The notes under the pieces are model-generated. The model worked only from the letters and a program-made list of their open reading frames with translations, did not search any database and had not been told where the DNA came from. Shown piece by piece: positions 51,309-60,535 of a stretch of DNA of 64,000 nt (position 1 is its first letter; the number at the start of each line of letters is the position of its first letter). Source of the DNA: JAZGGS01 sp963714405 (GTDB lineage: Bacteria; Bacteroidota; Ignavibacteria; Ignavibacteriales; Ignavibacteriaceae); NCBI GenBank assembly GCA_963714405.1, contig CAVQOH010000002.1:496001-560000 (forward strand), written 5' to 3'. The translations under genes and the position numbers were made by a program.

Positions 51309-52471
51309 TTAATGAATTCCTTAATTCTATTAACAACAAAATTCAACTGTTCATTGCTAAGGTCGGGATAAATTGGCAGTGCCAGCGATGTAGCTGCCGC
51401 AGCATTTGCATCAGGAAAGTCCTCATCACCATATCCAAGATCTTTAAAGCATTCCTGCTGATGAAAAGGAACTGGATAATAAATTTCACATCCAATTTCA
51501 TTTTTTAAAAGAAATTCTTTTAAAGAATCTCTATTCTTAACTCTTATTATATATTGATTATAAATGTGATAATTCTGCAACTTGTTAACATTTATATAAA
51601 CGGCTTTGGGCAGTAATACCTTATTTTTATCATCAAAATATATTCTGCCTGTTTCTTCTGCCAAGTCAGCATTTATAAATAAAGAGTTATATGTTTCAGC
51701 GTTTTGCCTTCTCTTTTCAGACCAGGAATTTAAGTGCGGAAGCTTAACTCTTAGAACGGCTGCCTGCAATGCATCAAGTCGGAAGTTTCCACCAATTACT
51801 TTATGATAATATTTTAATTCGCCTCCGTGTACTCTTTTTAACCGCAGCATTTGTTCAAGCTCATCGTTTTCTGTTACTACTAATCCACCATCACCGTAGC
51901 AGCCGAGATTTTTACTTGGGAAAAATGAAAAACATCCAATATCGCCAATCGTTCCTGCACGCTTTCCATCACTATATTCTGCACCTATTGCTTGCGCAGC
52001 ATCTTCAATTACTTTTAGATTATACTTTTGAGCTAATTCCATTATAGGTTTCATATCAGCACTTTGTCCATAAAGATGAACAGGAATGATGGCTTTTGTT
52101 TTTGAAGTTATTTTTCTTTCAACATCAGCTGGATTTATGTTAAAAGTTACAGGATCAATATCTATAAAAACAGGTGTGGCATTTAACCGCGAAACAACAC
52201 CCGCTGTAGCAAAGAAGGAATATGTTGGCACAATTACTTCATCGCCCGGATTTATATTAATTGCCATTAATGCAAGCAGCAATGCGTCAGTTCCAGATGA
52301 AACACCTATAGCGTATTTACAGTTTAGGTATTTGCAAAATTCTTCTTCCATTTTTTGAACTTCTGGTCCAAGTATAAAGTACTGAGATTCAGCAACTTGT
52401 AAAATTGCTTCATCAAGTTCTTTCTTTAATGATTGGTATTGTGGTTTTAGGTCCAGCAGAGGTACTTTCAT
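51299..52471 (-). CDS. DegT/DnrJ/EryC1/StrS aminotransferase
   Basis: A 390-residue PLP enzyme of the sugar-aminotransferase family. It has PLLDLKPQYQSLKKELDEAI, GVSSGTDALLLALMAININPGDEVIVP, DAAQAIGAEYSDGKRAGTIGDIGCFSFFPSKNLGCYGDGG (PLP-binding Lys in SFFPSKNLG) and IRVKNRDSLKEFL. It transfers an amino group to a nucleotide-linked keto-sugar (for example dTDP-4-keto-6-deoxyglucose derivatives), consistent with the upstream rfbA and rfbC. Its stop overlaps the Wzi start (ATGCGGTTTAA), showing coupling. Confidence 0.93.
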   Translation of the reverse strand: MKVPLLDLKPQYQSLKKELDEAILQVAESQYFILGPEVQKMEEEFCKYLNCKYAIGVSSGTDALLLALMAININPGDEVIVPTYSFFATAGVVSRLNATPVFIDIDPVTFNINPADVERKITSKTKAIIPVHLYGQSADMKPIMELAQKYNLKVIEDAAQAIGAEYSDGKRAGTIGDIGCFSFFPSKNLGCYGDGGLVVTENDELEQMLRLKRVHGGELKYYHKVIGGNFRLDALQAAVLRVKLPHLNSWSEKRRQNAETYNSLFINADLAEETGRIYFDDKNKVLLPKAVYINVNKLQNYHIYNQYIIRVKNRDSLKEFLLKNEIGCEIYYPVPFHQQECFKDLGYGDEDFPDANAAAATSLALPIYPDLSNEQLNFVVNRIKEFINAV

Positions 52472-52537
52472 ATCAAACTCATTCTTTCATCTAAAATTAG
52501 TGAGAAACGTATGGAATTACTAATACAAAGGTAATTG

Positions 52538-53092
52538 CTATGGTGTGTAAATGAAATCTTTATCTATCTCTTTAAACTTTTTTGCGCTCAAATCTTTTTC
52601 TGAAACTACGGTGTTTTTTATTTTCCAATCAATATTAAGATCTGAATCATTAAAAAGGATTGATCGCTCGTGTTCTTTACTATAATAATTTGTGCACTTA
52701 TACGAAAATATTGCTTCATCGGATAAAACGGAAAAGCCATGAGCCATCCCGGGCGGTATCCAAATTTGCGTTTTGTTTTCAGAGTTAAGTAAGTGCGAAT
52801 AATATTTACCAAAAGTTGGGGAGCCAAACCTTATATCAACAGCAACATCAAGTACCTTACCGGTAATTACCTGGCAAAGCTTACCTTGAGCTTTCTCACC
52901 AATCTGGTAATGCAATCCTCTTACTGATCCTTTTTTTGATAATGATATGTTATCCTGAACAAAGATTGCATCAATTCCACTCTCGGAATATTTTTCCTTT
53001 TTATAGGATTCATAAAAGTAACCTCTCTCATCAGTAAATACTTCTGGTTCAATTAACAACAATCCTTCAATATTTGTTTTAGTAACTTTCAT
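52538..53092 (-). CDS. rfbC: dTDP-4-dehydrorhamnose 3,5-epimerase
   Basis: A 184-residue cupin-fold epimerase from ATG 53092, the normal family start (MKVTKTNIEGLLLIEPEVF). The TTG at 53101 overlapping the rfbA stop is less likely. It has FTDERGYFYESYKKEKY, FVQDNISLSKKGSVRGLHYQ (catalytic His) and QIWIPPGMAHGFSVLSDEA. It isomerises dTDP-4-keto-6-deoxyglucose. It is the second gene after rfbA. No rfbB or rfbD lies in the window, so they may be elsewhere, or the product may go to an amino sugar. Confidence 0.94.
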   Translation of the reverse strand: MKVTKTNIEGLLLIEPEVFTDERGYFYESYKKEKYSESGIDAIFVQDNISLSKKGSVRGLHYQIGEKAQGKLCQVITGKVLDVAVDIRFGSPTFGKYYSHLLNSENKTQIWIPPGMAHGFSVLSDEAIFSYKCTNYYSKEHERSILFNDSDLNIDWKIKNTVVSEKDLSAKKFKEIDKDFIYTP

Positions 53093-53097
53093 CAGTT

Positions 53098-54003
53098 TCA
53101 AATTTCCTGCAATATTTTTTCCAAATAATCTCTGTAAAGTGATTTTGGAATAGAGACAACTAGTTCAGCGAATTTGTCCTTATTAATAAATCCTTTGTAG
53201 TAAGCTATTTCTTCAATGCAAGCAACCTTTAAACCCTGCCTGTCTTCAATAACTCCAAAAAAGTTTGAGGCTGCAAGCAACGCTTCAGGCGTTCCGGTAT
53301 CAAGCCATGCAATACCCCTTCCGATTTTCTCAACATGAAGTTGGTTCAGCATCATATATTTTTTATTAACATCTGTAATTTCCAGTTCACCACGCGCAGA
53401 AGGTTTGAGATTTTTTGAAATATCAACAACGGAGTTATCAAATAAATATAATCCCGGTATTGCAAAATGTGATTTGGGAGATTGGGGTTTTTCCTCAATT
53501 GATATTACTTTACCATCATCGTCAAATTCAACAATTCCATATCGTTCAGGATCATTTACCTGGTAACCAAAAATTGTTGCACCATCTTTGTTTGCCAGTG
53601 CTTTATAAAAGAAATCGATATTACCATAAAAAATATTATCCCCTAGTATTAAACAAACAGGATCATTCCCTACAAAATGTTCTCCTATAATAAACGCCTC
53701 AGCAATACCATTCGGTTCTTTTTGAACTTCATACTCAATGATTAATCCAAACTGTGAACCATCGCCAAACAATTGTTTATAGAGAGGGATTGTGTTTTCA
53801 TCAGAAATGATTAAAATATTTCTAATACCACCAAGCATTAATATTGAAAGCGGATAAAATATCAGAGGTTTATCATAAATAAGGGTTAACTGCTTGCTGT
53901 ATACTTTTGTTATTGGGTAAAGCCGTGATCCTGAGCCACCGGCTAAAATTATTCCCTTATAATTACTTTTATTATGATTTGTTTTTCCTTGTGGGTTCAT
54001 CAT
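53098..54003 (-). CDS. rfbA: Glucose-1-phosphate thymidylyltransferase
   Basis: A 301-residue nucleotidyltransferase. It has KGIILAGGSGSRLYPITKVYSKQL (nucleotide-binding), IYDKPLIFYPLSILMLGGI, LILGDNIFYGN, IVEFDDDGKVISIEEKPQSPKS and GIAWLDTGTPEALLAAS. It makes dTDP-glucose, the first step to dTDP-linked deoxysugars. It is the first gene of the minus-strand polysaccharide cluster (rfbA, rfbC, aminotransferase, Wzi, fcl, gmd). An ATG pair occurs at 54003 and 54000. Confidence 0.96.
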   Translation of the reverse strand: MMNPQGKTNHNKSNYKGIILAGGSGSRLYPITKVYSKQLTLIYDKPLIFYPLSILMLGGIRNILIISDENTIPLYKQLFGDGSQFGLIIEYEVQKEPNGIAEAFIIGEHFVGNDPVCLILGDNIFYGNIDFFYKALANKDGATIFGYQVNDPERYGIVEFDDDGKVISIEEKPQSPKSHFAIPGLYLFDNSVVDISKNLKPSARGELEITDVNKKYMMLNQLHVEKIGRGIAWLDTGTPEALLAASNFFGVIEDRQGLKVACIEEIAYYKGFINKDKFAELVVSIPKSLYRDYLEKILQEI

Positions 54004-54072
54004 AGTGATGCAAATATAAAAAGATTATATATTATATTTGAATTTTTGAAGTGTAAATTAGAAGGGTTGATT

Positions 54073-55452
54073 TTAGAGCAGTGTGCCGCTAAGCACTATA
54101 ATTGCTACTGAAAAGTAAATTAACAATCCGAAGACATCAACAATTGTTGTTACTAAAGGTGTGGATGATGTAGCTGGATCGGCACCAAATTTTTTTAAAA
54201 TGAACGGGAGCATTGAGCCGGATAGGGTTCCCCAAAGAACAATTCCAATTATTGAAAGAGAAATTGTTATACCAATTAAAATCCAGTGAATACCGATAAC
54301 TGAAGAAAACTGAGCCAGAAAAGCAACCTGGAAAAAGCCAAGCAGACCAAGCGTTAATCCTATTATTAATCCTGTAAAAATTTCTCGTTGCATTATTCGC
54401 CACCAATCTGCAAGTGTAATCTCGCCAACCGCCATTGCTCTTATTACCAAAGTTGCAGCTTGAGAACCTGAATTTCCACCGCTTGAAATAATAAGTGGAA
54501 TAAAGATTGATAAAACAACTGCTTTGCTTATTGCATCTTCAAAATAACCCATAACAACTGCTGTTAGAATCTGGGCAATAAACAAAATTGTTAGCCAGAC
54601 CACCCGTTTTTTAACCATTTCCAATAGTGGAATTGTTGGATAAGGTTCTTCCAGAGCTTCCATTGCGGCGAGTTTATGAATATCTTCAGTGGCTTCTTCT
54701 TCAGCTACATCCAATACGTCATCAACTGTAACAATACCAAGAAGCACACCAAATCTATCTGCAACAGGTAAAGCTATCCTGTCATATTTTTTAAAAACTT
54801 CAACTGCCTCTTCCTGGTCATCGTGAACATTAAAGGAAACAAAATTACCATCCATTATTTCTGTAACTTTAATTTCAGGGTCCGCTAAAATCAAATCCCT
54901 TATTCTTATATCATCAAGCAGTTTTCCCCTATCATCAATAACATAAACAATATTAAGTGTTTCTTTATCCCTCCCGTTTTCCCTTAAGTATTTTAATGTT
55001 TCATCGATTGTCCAATCAGGTTTTACAGCAATATAATCGGGAGTCATCAACCTCCCTATGCTGTTCTCAGGATAACCTAATAGTGTTTGTGCAATCTTTC
55101 TTTCTTCAAATGATAACAGTTGTATAAGCTGTTTTGCTGCTGCACTTGGTAATTCTTCGAGCAAAGCAGTACGGTCATCGGGATCCATTTCGTTAAGAAT
55201 TGCAGCAACCTCGCTTTGAGCCATTGCTTTTAGTAAATCTTTTTGTGTATCCACTTCAAGATTTTCAAATGTATCGGCTGCTAATTCATTGGAAAGAAGG
55301 CGAAAAATTATTACTTGTTCTTGTGCTGAAAGATCTACTATCAGTTCAGCAATATCGGCAGGAGTCCAATCGGTTAAAACTTCTTTTAGGATGCTAAGCT
55401 TTCTCTCAGCAATAAGAGATTTTATTTCGGGTTGTAGCAATTTGCTTAGCAT
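54073..55452 (-). CDS. mgtE: Magnesium transporter MgtE
   Basis: A 459-residue channel. The N domain of superhelical repeats (residues 1-130) is followed by a pair of CBS domains (about 135-255; GRLMTPDYIAVKPDWTIDETLKYLRENG, VTEIMDGNFVSFNVHDDQEEAVEVF). A connecting helix and five transmembrane helices end the protein, including the pore region (IISSGGNSGSQAATLVIRAMAVGEI). It admits Mg2+ and closes when intracellular Mg2+ binds the CBS-N domains. No riboswitch or Mg sensor was found upstream, and the regulation seems intrinsic. Confidence 0.96.
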   Translation of the reverse strand: MLSKLLQPEIKSLIAERKLSILKEVLTDWTPADIAELIVDLSAQEQVIIFRLLSNELAADTFENLEVDTQKDLLKAMAQSEVAAILNEMDPDDRTALLEELPSAAAKQLIQLLSFEERKIAQTLLGYPENSIGRLMTPDYIAVKPDWTIDETLKYLRENGRDKETLNIVYVIDDRGKLLDDIRIRDLILADPEIKVTEIMDGNFVSFNVHDDQEEAVEVFKKYDRIALPVADRFGVLLGIVTVDDVLDVAEEEATEDIHKLAAMEALEEPYPTIPLLEMVKKRVVWLTILFIAQILTAVVMGYFEDAISKAVVLSIFIPLIISSGGNSGSQAATLVIRAMAVGEITLADWWRIMQREIFTGLIIGLTLGLLGFFQVAFLAQFSSVIGIHWILIGITISLSIIGIVLWGTLSGSMLPFILKKFGADPATSSTPLVTTIVDVFGLLIYFSVAIIVLSGTLL

Positions 55453-55631
55453 TTTTAATCCCTTTTAAGTTTTAAACCCTTTTTTACATCTTGTTCAATT
55501 TTTATAAAATTTTATATAAAAAATACCCCATAAAAGTGGTAAAAACAATTTCAGTTTGGCATATTATTTCCAGAATAATTAAGTTATTTCAATATTGTGT
55601 TAAATTTGAACTAAACTATTTTAGATACAAA

Positions 55632-56765
55632 ATGAATATTGTTGTTGATGAAAATATTGCCTTAGTAAAGGAGGCACTTAGCCAATTTGGAAATGTTCGC
55701 CTGATTAATGGAAGAGATATAACAGATAAATCAATTGATAATGCAGATGTTCTAATTGTGAGATCAATAACAAAAATTAATGCTGAGCTGCTTAAAAATA
55801 GTAAAGTTAAGTTTGTTGGAACTGCAACAATTGGTACAGATCATATTGATTTGGAATACCTTAAAAGTAAAAATATTGCTTTTACATATGCGCAAGGATG
55901 TAATGCAGATTCAGTTGCAGAATATGTTTTTACAGCGCTATTAAAAATTTCAACAAACGAAAAAATTAGTTTAAATAAAAAAACTATTGGCGTTGTTGGA
56001 ATAGGAAATATTGGCAGCAGGGTTGTAAAAATTGCTGAAGCTTTTGGTTTGAATGTACTTAAAAATGATCCCCCATTAGAAAAAAAGGGAATAGGAAATC
56101 ATTACTCTTCGCTAAATGAGATTTTACAAGCTGATATTATTACTCTACATGTTCCTTTAAATAGAGGCGATATGGATAAAACTTATCATCTATTAAATGA
56201 ACAAAATCTAAGTAGAATAAAAGAGGGTGCAATTTTAATAAACACTGCGCGCGGGGCAGTAATTGATAACGATGCCCTTTTAAAAACTTTGTGGAGAAAA
56301 AAAATATATACGGTATTAGATGTATGGGAAAATGAACCGGCTGTTAATACGAAACTACTTAATATTATTGAGATTGGGACTGCACATATTGCGGGTTATT
56401 CTTTAGAAGGAAAGATTAATGGTACAAAAATGATTTACCGGGCACTCTGTAAATTTTTTCAACAAAAACCTGGCTGGATACCTTTACTGCCAAATATTAT
56501 AAATTGTGAGAAAATTGTGAAAGATAAAAAAAGTAGCGAGTTAAACCTTTATGAATTAATTAGCTCGATTTATAATATTGAAGAAGATGACAGGAAAATG
56601 CGAAATATTATAAAATTGAAAACGGAAGATCAATCAAAATATTTTGATCAATTACGAAAAGAATATCCTTTACGAAGAGAGTTTAGTAATTATACAGTGC
56701 ATTTAGGCAACGATGAACATCATTTAGAGAAGATATTAAGAGCACTAGGGTTTAATTTGAAATGA
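55632..56765 (+). CDS. pdxB: Erythronate-4-phosphate dehydrogenase
   Basis: A 377-residue protein from ATG 55632 (MNIVVDENIALVKEALSQFG, a family start). The open frame extends 47 codons upstream, with no conserved sequence. It has LIVRSITKINAELL, GTATIGTDHIDLEYLKSKNIAF, VVGIGNIGSRVVKIAEAFG (NAD GxGxxG), INTARGAVIDNDALL and AHIAGYSLEGKINGT (catalytic His). It acts in de novo pyridoxal-phosphate synthesis (DXP-dependent route). No other pdx gene is in the window. The length is typical. Confidence 0.93.
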   Translation: MNIVVDENIALVKEALSQFGNVRLINGRDITDKSIDNADVLIVRSITKINAELLKNSKVKFVGTATIGTDHIDLEYLKSKNIAFTYAQGCNADSVAEYVFTALLKISTNEKISLNKKTIGVVGIGNIGSRVVKIAEAFGLNVLKNDPPLEKKGIGNHYSSLNEILQADIITLHVPLNRGDMDKTYHLLNEQNLSRIKEGAILINTARGAVIDNDALLKTLWRKKIYTVLDVWENEPAVNTKLLNIIEIGTAHIAGYSLEGKINGTKMIYRALCKFFQQKPGWIPLLPNIINCEKIVKDKKSSELNLYELISSIYNIEEDDRKMRNIIKLKTEDQSKYFDQLRKEYPLRREFSNYTVHLGNDEHHLEKILRALGFNLK

Positions 56766-56771
56766 GTAAAA

Positions 56772-57596
56772 CTAATCATCATTTTCTTCCAGCTTAAACT
56801 CAACCGGTATATCCAATTGAACCTTGATTCTTTGCCCTCGCTGCATACCTGGTTTAAATCGGTGATAATATACTGCTAATCGTGCTGCTTCATCACAGCC
56901 ATAACCAATACCTTCAACAACTTCAGCATTAAGTACTTCGCCATCTCTATCAACAAACGCACGGACTATAACAGTTCCTTCAATTTCGTTCTCCCTAGCC
57001 TCTTTTGGATAGGATATCTTTTTATAAATAGCATTCATTCCGCCAATTGGTTTTGGAAGTACTTCTACAGAAATATAAAATGCAGGGTCATCTTCATAAT
57101 TATGTTCTTCTTCTACAACAGGAGGCAATGGATTATTGGGATCAAAGGTTGTTTTATTTTTTTTCTCTTGCTCTCTTTTTAATTTATATCGTTCGTATTC
57201 AGCCAATAGTTTTTCGTATGCACCATCATCGAGTACAATTTTTTCAACAACCAAAACCCCATTTTCATAAAAGATATCTTCAATATAATTACCAGTACTA
57301 TCAAACATTGTTGTAGGTCCTTCACGTTTTCCATTCTCAATTGTAAACATTTCCCGTAATGTACCATTATCATCGTAAATTCTTACAAGCCCTTCAACTT
57401 TACCATTAATGTAATTAAGCTCTTCCTTTTTACTTCCATCTTCTCTATAAAAAACTGCTTCACCATCTCTTACTCCATCTTTAAAATGAATATTGGATTT
57501 TACATTTCCATTTTCGTAGTATGAAATAGTGGAATCTGTTTGCGCAAAAGTGCAAACAGAAGAAATTATAATTAAAACTAATAAAGTTGTTCTCAT
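56772..57596 (-). CDS. MORN-repeat TonB fusion protein
   Basis: A 274-residue exported protein with a signal peptide (TLLVLIIISSVCTFAQ). The N-terminal five MORN-like/YwqK-type repeats are YYENGNVKSNIHFKDGVRDG, FYREDGSKKEELNYINGKVEG, IYDDNGTLREMFTIENGKREG, MFDSTGNYIEDIFYENG and a degenerate unit. A charged coiled stretch follows (YERYKLKREQEKKN), then a TonB C-terminal domain (LPKPIGGMNAIYKKISYPKEA...QLDIPVEFKL). It has no transmembrane anchor, unlike ordinary TonB. It could link MORN-bound outer-membrane proteins to TonB-type interactions. The function is unproven. Confidence 0.85.
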   Translation of the reverse strand: MRTTLLVLIIISSVCTFAQTDSTISYYENGNVKSNIHFKDGVRDGEAVFYREDGSKKEELNYINGKVEGLVRIYDDNGTLREMFTIENGKREGPTTMFDSTGNYIEDIFYENGVLVVEKIVLDDGAYEKLLAEYERYKLKREQEKKNKTTFDPNNPLPPVVEEEHNYEDDPAFYISVEVLPKPIGGMNAIYKKISYPKEARENEIEGTVIVRAFVDRDGEVLNAEVVEGIGYGCDEAARLAVYYHRFKPGMQRGQRIKVQLDIPVEFKLEENDD

Positions 57597-57631
57597 AAAA
57601 TTATATTTTTTAAGGGTAGAAAAGATAATAC

Positions 57632-58171
57632 TTAATTTTGAGTAATTAGAGGCATTAAAACGGCAACAATAAAAATTAGAATTGAAAATCCGAAGATGAT
57701 GTAACCAATTTCGATATCATAGTTTAGTAAACCAGTTTCATTCAACAGGTAGTGCCAATCGTGATAAACTTTATTACCTCCCAATAATGGTATATTCTGC
57801 GCACGTGCATCTGCGGCATAAACACTTATATTAATAAAATTCTGCCCAAGCCACAGCATTGCAACCTGTACGCCTGTCCTGTAATCATTTCTGAAAAAAA
57901 ACCATGCAATTATCGAGGGAATTATAATTTGCATAAGCGTACCACCGAGAGTATAAATGAATTTGCCAAAAAATCTGAATATGACATGACCCGCTTCGTG
58001 TATTACAAGGTCTATGTTATCCAATAATCCGTATTCACCACGATTAAATATCCAGTAAAGAGCAATTGGTAAAACGATGATTGAAGGTACCCATCTTTTA
58101 AATTCATCAAAATTTGTATGATCTTTGGCACGTTTTATATCAACCTGATCATTTTTACTTTCAGGATTCAT
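57632..58171 (-). CDS. Membrane protein with HExxH motif (M50-like?)
   Basis: A 179-residue integral membrane protein with about four membrane segments and a zinc-metallopeptidase motif HEAGH at residues 58-62 (LVIHEAGHVIFRFFG). A later conserved-looking YAADARAQNIPLLGG and HDWHYLL could supply a third ligand. The order, with the motif at the end of helix 2, is like site-2-type proteases, but the typical NPDG motif is absent. Whether it is a protease is unknown. It is a single gene. Confidence 0.65.
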   Translation of the reverse strand: MNPESKNDQVDIKRAKDHTNFDEFKRWVPSIIVLPIALYWIFNRGEYGLLDNIDLVIHEAGHVIFRFFGKFIYTLGGTLMQIIIPSIIAWFFFRNDYRTGVQVAMLWLGQNFINISVYAADARAQNIPLLGGNKVYHDWHYLLNETGLLNYDIEIGYIIFGFSILIFIVAVLMPLITQN

Positions 58172-58315
58172 TGTTTAACTAAATTTAAAAATAATAGATG
58201 CGTAAATTTCTGAAATTCTAATTTAAGATGTAAACCCTTAAGGGTGAAATTAGTTGGAAATGAAAACTAAAAATCTTTTTATGAATGTAAACTGAGGAGA
58301 TTCTGCTAAAACTAA

Positions 58316-60265
58316 TTATACTCTGTTTTTTACAGATGACGGGTTTTGTTCATTTTTATTTGCAATGTTTTCCTCGATATGCTTTGTAAATGATACAGAA
58401 AAAACCGATCCCTTATTCTTTTGGCTCTTTACCGCAATAACAGCGTTATTAACTTCAACATATTTTTTAACAAGTGCCAATCCTAATCCGTTACCTTCGT
58501 AGTTTCTTTTCTGTCCAACATCTTCCTGGGAAAACGGTGAGAAAACATCATCAATGTATTCAGCGCTCATGCCAATACCTGTATCTTCAACTTTTACAAC
58601 AACATTATTTTCTTCTGAAGAGGTAACTGTTACTTTTACATATCCTTGATGAGTGTACTTAAGAGCATTTCCAATAAGATTTTGAAAAATTTGATTCACA
58701 GTATATCTATCAGCATTTATTAGCATTTCTTTACTGGAAGATTCAAAAATCATTTTCAAACCTTTTTCATTTGCTAGAGTAGTAAACTCTCCAAAAAGAT
58801 CTCTTATTTCATTTACAGGATCAAAAGTTTCAAACTCCGGTTTAAAATTTCCGCTTTGGATTGCTGAAAGTGAAAGTATCATATCAATTGTTCTGTGCAG
58901 CCTTCTTCCCGCACTATCAACTGATTGAATAATTGCATGAATATCTTCATCATCCCCAGCTATTTCATCAGATAGAATCGGGATTGATGCAAGGATTACA
59001 TTTAATGGTGTTCTGATTTCGTGTGACATTTGTGCAAGAAAAGCACTTTTTAATCTATCTGATTCTTTTGCCTTTTCTAATGCAATGGTTAAATCATTTT
59101 CTGTTTTTCTAATATCGGTAATATCCAGGATCTGAACCAGTGTTTTTACCGGGCGACCGGTCTCATCAGTAATTGCAAATGATTTTATAATCGCCAGAAT
59201 GCTGCTTCCATCCTTTTTAATCAGTTGAGATTCCATATCTATATTTACAGCTTCTCTAAGCAATTTGTAAATTGGTTTATACTGTGTGCTTTCATTATCG
59301 GATAGAATTTTTTTAATAGGGTATCCTGTAATTTCATCACTTTTATAACCTAAAGTTTCTGAGAAGGATTTGTTTACGCTTATTATTGTGCCGTTATTAG
59401 CAGTAATTACCATACCAAATGGAGCACGTTCAAAAAGAGTTTTAAATTGTATCTCGCTGTCTTTTAGATATTCCTGAACCTGTTTGCGGCGATTGATCTC
59501 ACCCTGAAGTTCATAAGAACTTGTTTGTATTGATTCTCCCCAAATTTTATCTTCATTGCCAATGGCAGTTACGGTGCTATCAAATTGGTTTAGAACTTTG
59601 TTTATTTTTTCCGCAAGCATTCGCAGTTCATTATTATTAAACTTACGAACCGATAACCTTGGACCACCATTTATTGATGTATCCAAAGCTGAGATCAATC
59701 TACGCAGTGGACTTATAGATATTAAGCTTATCAAATAAGAAAATACCATTCCAATAGAAAGAATTATCAAACAAAATAGCGCAAGTAAGAATGATTTTCT
59801 TTCAAGTTCCGCTGCTAGTGCTAAAGAATTAAAGCCAAGATAAATTTTACCAACAATTAACCTGTTTGTGGTAACAGGTAAGAGCACCTTATACAATTTT
59901 TGATTTGCCGAAAGAGTATTTGAATTTACCGTGTTCACATACAAATTACTTTCAGCAGAACTTATATTAAACTCAAAAATAAAGTTTTCATTGTCATCAA
60001 GTATTACTGCATATTCTACTCCATTTACAAACAGAATTTCTTTTAGTTTATCACTTTCCTTAACTTCTTTCTGCCAAAAGTATTCCGGATTTTGTTCGAT
60101 GTAATTTAAAATGATGGCAGCCTTAGAATTGAAAACATTGCAAGCATCTTCTTCAAAAGATTTTAAAAAGTAGAAATAGATTACACCGCTTAGAAGAATA
60201 AAGAAAAAAGTGAATCTTAGCGTTAATTGAAGCTGTAATTTTTTTGGTTTATTATATAGTGTCAT
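58316..60265 (-). CDS. Membrane sensor histidine kinase (PAS-HisKA-HATPase)
   Basis: A 649-residue protein from the ATG at 60265. Transmembrane segment 1 is at about residues 15-36 (FTFFFILLSGVIYFYFL), followed by a periplasmic sensor of about 130 residues. Segment 2 is at about 165-190 (LALFCLIILSIGMVFSYLISL) and a HAMP-like region follows. A PAS domain (about 270-385, LFERAPFGMVITANNGTIISVNKSFSETLGY) leads into HisKA (FLAQMSHEIRTPLN, phospho-His) and the HATPase (QNLIGNALKYT, EDTGIGMS, GNGLGLALVKKYVE). No response regulator or receiver domain is in the window, so it is an orphan kinase. Confidence 0.93.
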   Translation of the reverse strand: MTLYNKPKKLQLQLTLRFTFFFILLSGVIYFYFLKSFEEDACNVFNSKAAIILNYIEQNPEYFWQKEVKESDKLKEILFVNGVEYAVILDDNENFIFEFNISSAESNLYVNTVNSNTLSANQKLYKVLLPVTTNRLIVGKIYLGFNSLALAAELERKSFLLALFCLIILSIGMVFSYLISLISISPLRRLISALDTSINGGPRLSVRKFNNNELRMLAEKINKVLNQFDSTVTAIGNEDKIWGESIQTSSYELQGEINRRKQVQEYLKDSEIQFKTLFERAPFGMVITANNGTIISVNKSFSETLGYKSDEITGYPIKKILSDNESTQYKPIYKLLREAVNIDMESQLIKKDGSSILAIIKSFAITDETGRPVKTLVQILDITDIRKTENDLTIALEKAKESDRLKSAFLAQMSHEIRTPLNVILASIPILSDEIAGDDEDIHAIIQSVDSAGRRLHRTIDMILSLSAIQSGNFKPEFETFDPVNEIRDLFGEFTTLANEKGLKMIFESSSKEMLINADRYTVNQIFQNLIGNALKYTHQGYVKVTVTSSEENNVVVKVEDTGIGMSAEYIDDVFSPFSQEDVGQKRNYEGNGLGLALVKKYVEVNNAVIAVKSQKNKGSVFSVSFTKHIEENIANKNEQNPSSVKNRV

Positions 60266-60462
60266 CAATCAAATAATTGAGTTTATTATTTTATCCATTC
60301 CTCCCAGATGACACTGCTAGTATTATAACAACTTTAATGCCTTTTATTAAACTAAAAAAAGCGGCTTTTTCTCTATTTTAATGTAAAAAATTGAGATTAT
60401 AGGGATTGTTGTTTTCTTTCGAGACAAAATCAAAAAATGAAATAGCTTGTGTTTTTGGTAAT

Positions 60463-60490
60463 TTTTTTGCAATATAGTGCACTATTTTTT
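60463..60490 (+). promoter_or_regulatory. Shared upstream block of LamG gene 1
   Basis: TTTTTTTGCAATATAGTGCACTA ends about 45 bp before the start codon. The GCAATAT core lies 67 bp upstream of ATG 60536. Nearly the same block lies upstream of the next LamG gene. It is probably a promoter or regulator site; no factor can be named. Confidence 0.5.
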
Positions 60491-60535
60491 GCCCTAATTA
60501 AATTTCTTATTACAACTCATTATATGGAGGTATCT

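Noticed and set aside
54073..55452. Magnesium riboswitch upstream of mgtE
   Set aside because: The upstream region is short, AT-rich and shows no recognised riboswitch core.
55491..55631. N-terminal extension of PdxB by 47 residues
   Set aside because: The extension is not conserved in the family, and MNIVVDEN is the canonical start.
60449..60535. N-terminal extension of the LamG protein by 29 residues
   Set aside because: The ribosome-binding site and a proper signal peptide belong to ATG 60536, and the upstream part covers the presumed promoter.
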